DNA of 22,569 nucleotides, taken from positions 1-22,569 of the forward strand of contig CAJTZI010000036.1 in the NCBI GenBank assembly GCA_910584075.1, read 5' to 3'. The notes beneath the pieces were generated by a model. That model did no database searches. It saw nothing but the letters and a program-made list of their open reading frames with translations, and was not told the origin of the DNA. Both the position numbers and the translations under genes were made by a program. The number at the start of each line of letters is the position of its first letter. The stretch's first letter is position 1. Origin of the DNA: an uncultured Oscillibacter sp. (GTDB lineage: Bacteria; Bacillota; Clostridia; Oscillospirales; Oscillospiraceae). This document shows, piece after piece, positions 13,825-19,731 of the stretch.

Positions 13825-13853
13825 GACCGCCCTCCCGAATCGGGAGGGCGGTC
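13825..13853. terminator. Two-way terminator between TRIC and small-membrane-protein genes
   Basis: A 13-bp perfect stem, GACCGCCCTCCCG with its complement, closes a three-base loop and lies between two convergent stop codons (13822 and 13859). On the minus strand it is followed by TTTTA, so it should work best for the minus-strand operon. Confidence 0.85.
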
Positions 13854-13858
13854 CTGAT

Positions 13859-14194
13859 TCACAGCTCGCTGATGTCCTGTTTTCCCATCTTCTCCATCTG
13901 GTCCCGGACCCGGTGCTTCTCCCGGGCCGCCCAGTAGATGGCCAGCAGCACCAGAGTTGGGATGTTCCCCGCCAGCAGCGTCACCGCCACCAGCAGGACA
14001 TTCTGGGACACGCTGCCGGTGTCCGCCACGTTCAGGGGTCCCAGCAAAGAGCAGAGAAACGTCAGCAGGGGCAGCACCAGCCCCGGCCAGCGGCTCTCCC
14101 GCTTGGAAAGGAATATCTGCAACAGAACGCCGCCGACAAGAAGAAGCAGTCCACCGGTAAACACACCGAGAATTACTGTCTCCATAACCGCCAT
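13859..14194 (-). CDS. Small membrane protein of the DUF2089 operon (larger paralogue)
   Basis: A 111-residue protein with three hydrophobic segments (about residues 7-29, 37-55 and 68-92) and a charged C-terminal tail, REKHRVRDQMEKMGKQD. After the first segment it carries LLQIFLSKRESRWPGLVL (residues 24-41). The same pattern occurs in the preceding small protein, so the two are paralogues. I do not know an established function; proteins of this kind are seen next to DUF2089 regulators. ATG at 14194 is chosen because GAGGAGG lies nine bases upstream, overlapping the stop of the preceding gene. It is the last gene before the 13825-13853 terminator. Confidence 0.7.
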   Translation of the reverse strand: MAVMETVILGVFTGGLLLLVGGVLLQIFLSKRESRWPGLVLPLLTFLCSLLGPLNVADTGSVSQNVLLVAVTLLAGNIPTLVLLAIYWAAREKHRVRDQMEKMGKQDISEL

Positions 14195-14208
14195 GGTCAA
14201 ATTCCTCC

Positions 14209-14448
14209 TCACAAATCGTCAATTCGGGTCTTTTTCAGCTGCCGCCTCTCTTTTCGACGCCGGAGCAGATGACAGACAGCATAAATCGCCAGCAGGATCA
14301 GCCCCGGCCACCACTTTTCCCGCCGGGAGAGAGCGATTTGAAGCGCGATGATCCCAGCAAAAGTAAGAAGCGTCACCGGCATATTCAGAAGGTTGATGGA
14401 AAAACAAAAGTTCGGATAGATATCAATCGAAATTCCCGGAAGGTGCAT
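14209..14448 (-). CDS. Small membrane protein of the DUF2089 operon (shorter paralogue)
   Basis: A 79-residue protein with two hydrophobic stretches (about 14-38 and 47-61) and a strongly basic end, LLRRRKERRQLKKTR. The motif ALQIALSRREKWWPGLIL (residues 35-52) matches the larger paralogue downstream. The ATG at 14448 directly abuts the TAA of the DUF2089 gene with no spacer. Its ribosome site AGGGGGG lies within that gene's last codons, so translation is coupled. The next ATG begins 14 bases after its stop. Function is unknown; a membrane or envelope-stress role is only a guess from context. Confidence 0.7.
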   Translation of the reverse strand: MHLPGISIDIYPNFCFSINLLNMPVTLLTFAGIIALQIALSRREKWWPGLILLAIYAVCHLLRRRKERRQLKKTRIDDL

Positions 14449-14742
14449 TTACGTCCCCCCTTTCGTCTTTCGGTACTCACCGATGAGAATTTTCGCGGTG
14501 TCAAAGTCCAGCTTGTCGTCCACCGCCAGCCGCTTCACCAACGACACGTAGGGGTCCGCCTCCGCCGTCTCGCTGATTTTGATCTTCTGGATGAGCCGGT
14601 CCAGCCGCAGCCGCACCGTGGGATAGCTGACGCCGTACAGCGCCGCCACTTCCTTCAGCGAACCGGAGGACAGGACGAACTTTTTGATAAAGGCCGCGTC
14701 CTCGTCCTCCAGGTCCGCCAGCCAGATGGGGATGTTCTCCAC
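14449..14742 (-). CDS. DUF2089-family helix-turn-helix regulator
   Basis: About 97 residues, matching the C-terminal portion of DUF2089 proteins: FIKKFVLSSGSLKEVAALYG followed by VSYPTVRLRLDRLIQKIK, a sigma-like helix-turn-helix. It lacks the N-terminal zinc-ribbon part found in longer members. The start is probably GTG at 14742, because AAAGGAGG lies six bases before it; the ATG at 14748 lies immediately against that ribosome site and would be too close. It heads a three-gene unit with two small membrane proteins and probably binds the palindromes upstream. The regulatory role is inferred from domain and context. Confidence 0.85.
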   Translation of the reverse strand: MENIPIWLADLEDEDAAFIKKFVLSSGSLKEVAALYGVSYPTVRLRLDRLIQKIKISETAEADPYVSLVKRLAVDDKLDFDTAKILIGEYRKTKGGT

Positions 14743-14752
14743 AGGCATCCTC

Positions 14753-14791
14753 CTTTCATAAAATTAAATATAAACTTTAATTTTATGAAAG
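14753..14791. promoter_or_regulatory. Long perfect inverted repeat over the DUF2089 promoter
   Basis: CTTTCATAAAATTAAA (14753-14768) and TTTAATTTTATGAAAG (14776-14791) are perfect 16-bp inverted copies around seven bases. The repeat covers the -10 box and the spacer of the promoter at 14767-14795 and touches the -35 box. Its left arm also includes the first bases of the AAAGGAGG ribosome site on the transcript. It is a strong operator candidate for the DUF2089 protein, and could also act as an RNA hairpin if transcription began further upstream. Confidence 0.7.
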
Positions 14792-14795
14792 TCAA
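14767..14795 (-). promoter_or_regulatory. Promoter of the DUF2089 operon
   Basis: On the minus strand TTGACT (14795-14790) and TATATT (14772-14767) are 17 bases apart. The start point would fall about 18-20 bases before the GTG at 14742, giving a very short leader. The 16-bp-arm palindrome overlies the promoter. Confidence 0.7.
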
Positions 14796-14800
14796 GTGTA

Positions 14801-14821
14801 AATTTTATCTCTTATAAAATT
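14801..14821. promoter_or_regulatory. Second ATAAAATT palindrome upstream of DUF2089
   Basis: AATTTTAT and ATAAAATT form a perfect 8-bp inverted repeat around five bases, just upstream of the -35 box. The half-site ATAAAATT also occurs in both arms of the 14753-14791 repeat, so four copies lie within 70 bp. This suggests cooperative binding by a dimer or tetramer. Confidence 0.55.
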
Positions 14822-14864
14822 GTTTTCAAAAAGCACAGGGACGGCTGTCTGCCGCCCGCACAGC

Positions 14865-14896
14865 AAAGCGCCCCCTGGGTTCTCAGGGGGCGCTTT
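14865..14896 (-). terminator. Terminator hairpin after the M56/M23 gene
   Basis: AAAGCGCCCCCTG and CAGGGGGCGCTTT pair perfectly over 13 bp around six bases, 12 bases beyond the stop at 14909. On the minus strand the stem ends in TTT only, so the T-tract is weak, but the position separates the BlaI-M56 unit from the DUF2089 operon. Confidence 0.7.
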
Positions 14897-14908
14897 CCAG
14901 CACCATTT

Positions 14909-16882
14909 TCATGAATTCCGGCTCTGCAAAAGCTCCGGGCCATAGAGGTAGTAGTCAAAGGGGTCCTGGGGCAATCCATCCTGCCAGACCTCAAAGTGGA
15001 GGTGGGGCCCTGTGGACTGGCCCGTGGAGCCTACCTTGGCAATGACCTGCCCCTGCTCCACGGTATCTCCCGCCTCCGCGCACAGCTCCTGACAGTGGGC
15101 ATACCGTGTCGCCAGACCATCGCCATGGTCCAACATCACATAGTTGCCCAAGGACGCTTCAAATCCGGCCTCCGACACAGTGCCGTCCAGCACAGCAAAA
15201 ATATCTGTACCCGCCGGCGCCGCCACATCTACACCAAAGTGCATCGGGGCACCCTCTCCGCCGGGGTTCGCACAGGGATTGAAGCTGGTGACAATGGCCT
15301 TAAAATCCGTCACCGGCCAGACCATGTTCTTTCCGGCGCTCTCCCGCCGGGCGGTGTACTCCGCCTGCTCCTCCTCGCTGAGGAACTCCAGGCCCGTCAG
15401 AGCGCCGTCCTTGTACACGGCCCACACCTCTCCGGCGTCCTTGTCAAAGAGGCCGTTGCCGGTGTGCTCCGTAATCCAGGTCTCCCCGTCCACGATGCCC
15501 CGGACCTCACGGCCCCGGAGGGTCATCCGCAGGCCATTGCCGTCCCCGTCGGGGTCCTCAAAGGTATATTCCAGCCCCAAGGGCAGATAGGGCGCCAGAG
15601 TCTCCGCCCACTGGGCCTTCACTTCGGCGGAGAAATTTCCGTCCATCGGACGGGGCAGCCAGGGCAGCAGGTCGATGTCCACGTTCTCCCGCCCATCGGT
15701 GCCGTTGATGGTCAGCTCGTCATAGGCGGCCTCCGCCAGCTGGAATTGATAAGTCCTCCCCGGCTCCCAGCTCTTAGCGGCGCTCTCCTCCTCCAGGTAG
15801 TAGACGCTCATATCCACGCCGCCGGCCAGGATGCGCCCAGCCACCTGGAGGTCCCACTCCGCCTTCCCCTCCGGGATGGTAAAGGAGAGGGTGCCGTTTT
15901 CACAGATGATCCTCTCCGCCAGACGGTCCGCCAAACTCTTCGGCGGCTCCTTGGCGGAGGTGGCGAAGGCGGTGGTGACGCACACCGCCAGCAGCAGCGC
16001 ACAGGCCGTAAGGAACACAGGGACACGTTTTTTCTTCATCATTGCTTGAATCCTTTCTTCAATGGGGCTCTGGGCAAACCGGGGACACAGCCCCGCCCGG
16101 GCCTCCTCCATGGCCAGCAGCGTCCGGGCATAGGCCGCCGGATCTCCCAGACGGCGCACCACGGCCTCGTCGCAGGCCAGCTCCAGATCTCGGTTCGCCA
16201 GAACGGCCATCAGCCACACCGCCGGATTCCACCAGTGAACGCACAGCGTCCCCGCCAGAACCAGCTTGGTCAGGCCGTCCAGATACCGGATATGCACGTA
16301 CTCATGGGTCAAAATATGGCTCAGCACCGTCTCGTTCTCCCGGTCCATCCCCCTGGGCAGGAGGATGACAGGGCGCAGAAGTCCGTAGGTCAGAGGGCCG
16401 GAGATCCGGTCGGACACTCGGACGGAGACACGAGGGTGCGTCTCCTGCCAGCGGGAGACATAGGCGCCCTCCGCGGGCAGGGAGGCCTGGAAATTCCAGT
16501 GGCAACGAAAATAGACGGCAGCAAACCAGACCGCCAGCAGCAACGTCCCCGCCAGCCAAACCAGCGCCCAGGGAAAACCCGCCGGAGGGCTGGAGGAGGG
16601 CAGCATCTCCCCTGCTGCCGGAGCCGCCGCAGTCCCCGGCAGCAGCCGCACCACGGCGGCCCCGCCTGCCGGACGGGGCATGGCGGGCCGCGGAGCCCCG
16701 GCAAACAGGTTGTACACGCTGAATCGGGAGGGCAGCTCCCAGGGCAGCAGCAGCCGCAGCACAGCCGCCCACCATAGCACCCGGCAGGCCTTCCGGGGCA
16801 GAGACTGCCCTACCGCCACCCGCAGCAGGGCGACGGCCAAGATCAGGACCGCTCCGCTCAGCCCCCGCTCCAGAAGCGTCAT
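14909..16882 (-). CDS. M56 (BlaR1-type) metallopeptidase fused to an M23 peptidase
   Basis: A 657-residue membrane protein. The N-terminal half is a BlaR1/MecR1-like M56 module: hydrophobic segments near residues 8-25, 35-50 and 95-115, then the zinc motif HEYVH at 193-197 with NRDLELACDEAV downstream, and another membrane segment (VFLTACALLLAVCVTTAFA). The outside part is a linker of roughly 250 residues and a C-terminal M23/LytM domain (about 515-650) with MHFGVD (H548, D552) and GPHLHFEVW (H627, H629), so that metal site looks complete. A BlaR1 would instead end in a penicillin-binding sensor. The fusion could sense or cut peptidoglycan outside and relay to cleavage of the BlaI-type partner inside; the relay is inferred. 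ATG 16882 overlaps the repressor stop (ATGA). Confidence 0.92.
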   Translation of the reverse strand: MTLLERGLSGAVLILAVALLRVAVGQSLPRKACRVLWWAAVLRLLLPWELPSRFSVYNLFAGAPRPAMPRPAGGAAVVRLLPGTAAAPAAGEMLPSSSPPAGFPWALVWLAGTLLLAVWFAAVYFRCHWNFQASLPAEGAYVSRWQETHPRVSVRVSDRISGPLTYGLLRPVILLPRGMDRENETVLSHILTHEYVHIRYLDGLTKLVLAGTLCVHWWNPAVWLMAVLANRDLELACDEAVVRRLGDPAAYARTLLAMEEARAGLCPRFAQSPIEERIQAMMKKKRVPVFLTACALLLAVCVTTAFATSAKEPPKSLADRLAERIICENGTLSFTIPEGKAEWDLQVAGRILAGGVDMSVYYLEEESAAKSWEPGRTYQFQLAEAAYDELTINGTDGRENVDIDLLPWLPRPMDGNFSAEVKAQWAETLAPYLPLGLEYTFEDPDGDGNGLRMTLRGREVRGIVDGETWITEHTGNGLFDKDAGEVWAVYKDGALTGLEFLSEEEQAEYTARRESAGKNMVWPVTDFKAIVTSFNPCANPGGEGAPMHFGVDVAAPAGTDIFAVLDGTVSEAGFEASLGNYVMLDHGDGLATRYAHCQELCAEAGDTVEQGQVIAKVGSTGQSTGPHLHFEVWQDGLPQDPFDYYLYGPELLQSRNS

Positions 16883-17253
16883 GACCGGTGCTCCTGTTCC
16901 ATGGCGGTGACCAGCTTTTTCAGCCGCTCCAGCTGCTCCACGGACAGCTTCCGGCTGTCCAGCAGCGAGGCGAAGAGCAGGTCCGGAGAACCGTCGAAGA
17001 GCTTGCCGATCAGGGCCTCTGTCTCCGCCGCCTGAACCTCCGTCTTGGAGATCAGGGCATGGCACTGGAAACCGGGCTCACTGCGCCGGATGGCCCCCTT
17101 GGCCACGCACTTTTTAATCACCGTGTAGGTGGTGTTGGTGTTCCAGCCAATCTCCTCCCCCAGGATGCCCGCAATCTCCCTGGCGGTCCGGTCGCCGTCC
17201 CGCCAGAGAACGTCCATTACCTTCAGTTCTGAGTCAAATAGCTTCACTGTCAT
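16879..17253 (-). CDS. BlaI/MecI/CopY-family repressor
   Basis: A 124-residue protein, the normal size of BlaI/MecI. The N-terminal winged helix (residues about 1-75) includes DSELKVMDVLWRDGDRTARE, IGWNTNTTYTVIKKCVAKGA and the wing IRRSEPGFQCHALIS. The C-terminal part (LLFASLLDSRKLSVEQLERL) is the dimerisation region. It should repress its own operon until cleaved by the coupled M56 protease. The start at 17253 has GGAGG six bases upstream, in a duplicated 11-bp unit. Two ACTATTG/CAATAGT-type dyads cover the promoter. No beta-lactamase gene is nearby, so the regulon is probably cell-wall functions; the amidase is the nearest candidate. Confidence 0.92.
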   Translation of the reverse strand: MTVKLFDSELKVMDVLWRDGDRTAREIAGILGEEIGWNTNTTYTVIKKCVAKGAIRRSEPGFQCHALISKTEVQAAETEALIGKLFDGSPDLLFASLLDSRKLSVEQLERLKKLVTAMEQEHRS

Positions 17254-17275
17254 AATAGTCCTCCAATAGTCCTCC
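17254..17275 (-). repeat. Tandem 11-bp duplication of the BlaI-gene ribosome site
   Basis: On the minus strand GGAGGACTATT occurs twice head to tail, immediately before the ATG at 17253. The copy next to the ATG gives normal spacing. Each copy also carries ACTATT, which is the operator half-site, so the repeat may add binding sites as well as a spare ribosome site. Confidence 0.75.
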
Positions 17276-17278
17276 AAA

Positions 17279-17322
17279 AAACTATTGCAATAGTTTATGT
17301 AGTTATACTATCACAGTAGTTT
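17279..17322. promoter_or_regulatory. Paired BlaI-type operators
   Basis: AAACTATTGCAATAGTTT (17279-17296) is a perfect 18-bp palindrome. A second copy, ATACTATCACAGTAGTTT (17305-17322), matches at 14 of 18 positions, with eight bases between the two. The second overlaps the -10 box and spacer of the repressor promoter; the first lies just downstream of the -10 box. BlaI/MecI operators are usually dyads of about this size with TACA/TGTA halves; these use a different half-site, ACTATTG. Confidence 0.7.
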
Positions 17323-17333
17323 GATCTTGTCAA
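17305..17333 (-). promoter_or_regulatory. Promoter of the BlaI-M56/M23 operon
   Basis: On the minus strand a consensus TTGACA (17333-17328) and TAGTAT (17310-17305) are 17 bases apart. The -10 box is part of the second operator, so repressor binding would exclude RNA polymerase. Confidence 0.75.
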
Positions 17334-17393
17334 TACTATTCCTGTATTTTTTCTGATTTTCCTCCCGTCTTGGACTTGATCTGTTGAAAAAGG

Positions 17394-17425
17394 CGGAGCA
17401 AAGAGGCCTTCTCCTCTTTGCTCCG
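17394..17425 (-). terminator. Intrinsic terminator of the amidase gene
   Basis: CGGAGCAAAGAGG and its exact complement form a 13-bp stem around six bases. On the minus strand it is followed by CC and five T, the classic form, 39 bases after the amidase stop at 17465. Confidence 0.85.
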
Positions 17426-17464
17426 TCTTTGCCGCCAATGGCTTTGAAAATCGGGTATTGCTTT

Positions 17465-18205
17465 TTAGGTGTTGATATATGCCGCTGCAGCGTAGCCTAC
17501 GTAATCCCCGTAGTGGACCACATACCAGCCCTGCCACTCGCCATAAATGGTGACGATGGCCCCGTTGGGCAGGTTCGCCAGAATGTTTCCCTTGGGGGAG
17601 GGGTAGCTGCGCAGATTCAGCGTGCCGTAATTCACCCGCACGGTGCCTCCCACCGGGGTCATGGGGTAGATGAAGGGCAGGCCGAAAAAGCGGGTCATAG
17701 CCCGGGCCAGCTGCTGGGCGATGTCATCCATGTGGCCCTCCACCCAGGTGGCATCGGCGTAATTGTCGTGGTAGCCGATCTCCACCAGCACCGCCGGGGC
17801 CTTGGACTGGCTCACCTCCCCCAAGGTGGTGGTGGCACGGGTGGTGACCTTACCCGGCAGCGGGTAGATCTTCCGCAGCTCCTCCGCAATCAGCTCCGCC
17901 GCCCGCTGGCCCTTGGAGCTGCCGGGATAGTAAAAGGCAATGATACCCCGCTCCTCGCCGTAGTGTCCTTCCGGCGCACCGTTGGAGTGCAGGGCCAGGT
18001 AGAGATCATAACTTCCGGCGTTGGCCTCCCGGATGGAGGACCCGGCGGTCATCTCCGGCCGGTTTCGCTTGTATTGAATGGCGTTGGAGAGCAGATAGGG
18101 CACCAGGGCATCCGCCAGCAGATTCATGTTGTACTCCTCAGAACCGCTGCCGGTGACGTACTGATTCCATTCTTGTGTGCTTGGACTTAAATAAATCGTG
18201 GGCAT
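17465..18205 (-). CDS. Leaderless amidase_3-type cell-wall amidase with C-terminal SH3 domain
   Basis: A 246-residue protein. Residues 1-175 resemble N-acetylmuramoyl-L-alanine amidase (amidase_3): EEYNMNLLADALVPYL (E24, a usual zinc ligand), DLYLALHSNGAPEG (H73) and AVLVEIGYHDN (E142, the catalytic Glu). The first zinc histidine, usual in DPGHGG, is replaced by SPSTQEW. Residues about 185-245 (TLNLRSYPSPKGNILANLPN, then GWYVVHYGDYVGYA) form a bacterial SH3 domain that binds cell wall. There is no signal peptide, so release would need lysis, mother-cell action in sporulation, or a non-classical route. The start is well placed after AAGGAGG. It has a classic terminator. Confidence 0.85.
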   Translation of the reverse strand: MPTIYLSPSTQEWNQYVTGSGSEEYNMNLLADALVPYLLSNAIQYKRNRPEMTAGSSIREANAGSYDLYLALHSNGAPEGHYGEERGIIAFYYPGSSKGQRAAELIAEELRKIYPLPGKVTTRATTTLGEVSQSKAPAVLVEIGYHDNYADATWVEGHMDDIAQQLARAMTRFFGLPFIYPMTPVGGTVRVNYGTLNLRSYPSPKGNILANLPNGAIVTIYGEWQGWYVVHYGDYVGYAAAAYINT

Positions 18206-18227
18206 AATAGTCCCTCCTTCTCACTTA

Positions 18228-18262
18228 TTTATATGGCAATCGGCAGCAAGATGTGATATAGT
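18228..18262. promoter_or_regulatory. Back-to-back promoter region of amidase and rlmI
   Basis: For rlmI (plus), TG-A-TATAGT (18254-18262) is an extended -10 box, with only a weak -35 (TGGCAA at 18234-18239). For the amidase (minus), CATATAAAT holds a -10-like TATAAA (18233-18228) without a recognisable vegetative -35 box. The two elements abut, so the genes may interfere with each other's transcription. Confidence 0.35.
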
Positions 18263-18270
18263 GAATCAAA

Positions 18271-18310
18271 GGCGGCAGGTCACTTCTTCCATCGCCTCCC
18301 CCCTGCCGCC
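18271..18310 (+). promoter_or_regulatory. Hairpin in the rlmI leader
   Basis: GGCGGCAGG (18271-18279) and CCTGCCGCC (18302-18310) are perfect 9-bp complements around 22 bases and lie downstream of the predicted rlmI start point. No T-run follows and no known riboswitch was recognised. Confidence 0.4.
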
Positions 18311-18343
18311 CCTGACTCCTGATTTACGGAAGGACTGATCGAT

Positions 18344-19573
18344 ATGAAGGCAGAGAGAACCTATCCCAGATACACCGTCACCCCCAAGGCGGAAGCCGCC
18401 ATTCTCCGGGGACACCCCTGGGTCTACGGACAGGAGGTGCTGGCCACGGAGGGTGAGGCGGAAAACGGCGGTCTGGTGGACGTCCTCAGCAAAAAGGGGC
18501 GGTATTTGGGCACAGGCCTTCTCTCGGAGCGGTCCAAGATCCGTGTGCGCCTCCTCTCCCGCAACGCAAACGACCGCTTTGACCTGGCTTTCTGGCGCCG
18601 GAAGCTCCAGTGGGCCTGGGAGTACCGGAAAACCGTCATGGATCCCCAGGACCTGGACTGCTGCCGCGTCGTCTTCGGCGAGGCGGACGCATTTCCGGGA
18701 CTGACGGTGGACAAATTCCACGATCTGCTCTCCGTGCAGGTGCTGTCCGTGGGAATGGAGCGGATTAAGGGGATGCTGCTGCCCATGCTGGCGGAGATCC
18801 TGCGGCAGGACGGACAGACGGTCCGGGGCATTTACGAGCGGAACGATGCGGCCTTGCGGGACAAGGAGGGCCTCCCCCAGCACAAGGGCTGGTTTCCCCT
18901 TCCCGGCGAGACGCCGCCCGTCTCCCCCCTGACAGAGATCACAGAAAACGGCATCCGCTATCTGGTGGACGTGGAGAATGGGCAGAAGACCGGCTTCTTT
19001 CTGGACCAGAAGTACAACCGCCGGTGCGTGGGACGGCTGGCGGCCGGGAAAACCGTGCTAGACTGCTTCACCCATACCGGCTCCTTCGCCCTGAACGCCG
19101 CCCTGGGGGGGGCGGAACACGTCACCGCCGTGGATGTGTCGGAGACGGCGGTGGAGATGGCCCGGGCCAACGCCGCCCGCAACGGTCTGGAGGACCGGAT
19201 GGATTTCCTGGCGGCGGACGTGTTTGACCTGCTGCCCCGGCTGGAGAAAGAGCCTGCCCGGTACGACTTCATCATCCTGGACCCGCCGGCCTTCACCAAG
19301 TCCCGAAAGACCGTGGAGAACGCCATGTCCGGCTACAAGAAGATCAACTACCGGGCCATGCGGCTCCTGCCCCGGGGCGGGTATCTGGCCACCTGCTCCT
19401 GCTCCCACTTCGCGGAAGAGGGCCGGTTTCTGGCCATGCTGCGGGACGCCGCCCATGACGCAGGCGTTCAGCTGCGGCAGATCGAGGCCCGGCAGCAGAG
19501 CTGTGACCACCCCATTCTCTGGGGCGTGGAGGAGACGAATTATTTGAAATTCTATCTGTTCCAGGTGATATAA
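18344..19573 (+). CDS. rlmI: 23S rRNA (cytosine-1962-C5) methyltransferase-type enzyme, RlmI family
   Basis: A 409-residue protein, close to the usual length of RlmI, which methylates C5 of C1962 in 23S rRNA using S-adenosylmethionine. It has an N-terminal PUA RNA-binding domain (about 8-75, starting PKAEAAILRGHPWVYGQEVL), a central EEHEE-like part, and a Rossmann methyltransferase domain with NGQKTGFFLDQKYNRR, VLDCFTHTGSFALNAALGGA (motif I), AVDVSETAVEMARANAARNG, ILDPPAF (motif IV, D313) and TCSCSH (C351 and C353, including the catalytic-type cysteine). GGAAGGA precedes the ATG. The gene stands alone, divergent from the amidase and convergent with the SLH gene. Confidence 0.93.
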   Translation: MKAERTYPRYTVTPKAEAAILRGHPWVYGQEVLATEGEAENGGLVDVLSKKGRYLGTGLLSERSKIRVRLLSRNANDRFDLAFWRRKLQWAWEYRKTVMDPQDLDCCRVVFGEADAFPGLTVDKFHDLLSVQVLSVGMERIKGMLLPMLAEILRQDGQTVRGIYERNDAALRDKEGLPQHKGWFPLPGETPPVSPLTEITENGIRYLVDVENGQKTGFFLDQKYNRRCVGRLAAGKTVLDCFTHTGSFALNAALGGAEHVTAVDVSETAVEMARANAARNGLEDRMDFLAADVFDLLPRLEKEPARYDFIILDPPAFTKSRKTVENAMSGYKKINYRAMRLLPRGGYLATCSCSHFAEEGRFLAMLRDAAHDAGVQLRQIEARQQSCDHPILWGVEETNYLKFYLFQVI

Positions 19574-19587
19574 TATGAAAATTCAGG

Positions 19588-19650
19588 GCCGCCCTTTTCA
19601 AAGGGCGGCGGGGTCCGGGGCAAAGCCTCAGCGGCCTCGGACCAAGCCCC
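19588..19650. repeat. Structured GC-rich intergenic repeat-like element
   Basis: GCCGCCCTTT and AAAGGGCGGC (19588-19609) form a 10-bp stem. Directly after it, GGTCCG (19612-19617) pairs with CGGACC (19638-19643), inside outer GGGG/CCCC. Two adjacent hairpins of this kind directly after a stop codon look like a REP-type intergenic element, and the first could help end rlmI transcription. Copy number cannot be judged here. Confidence 0.4.
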
Positions 19651-19681
19651 CAACAAATTTTCAGCCGATTTAGGCAATATA

Positions 19682-19718
19682 AAAAAGAGCGTGTTTCCGT
19701 TGGAAACACGCTCTTTTT
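19682..19718. terminator. Two-way intrinsic terminator between rlmI and the SLH gene
   Basis: A 17-bp perfect stem (A5-GAGCGTGTTTCC with its complement) closes a GTT loop. The stem begins with A5 and ends with T5, giving a U-tract in both directions. It lies between stop codons at 19573 and 19732. Confidence 0.92.
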
Positions 19719-19731
19719 GCTTGCAGAGAAA

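Noticed and set aside
14996..16777. A 593-codon open frame on the plus strand opposite the M56/M23 gene
   Set aside because: It is an antisense shadow with low-complexity Gly/Gln/Arg composition. The opposite strand has catalytic motifs throughout.
16879..17253. A beta-lactam resistance regulator controlling a beta-lactamase
   Set aside because: The repressor type is right, but no beta-lactamase or penicillin-binding sensor is present. The sensor position is taken by an M23 domain.
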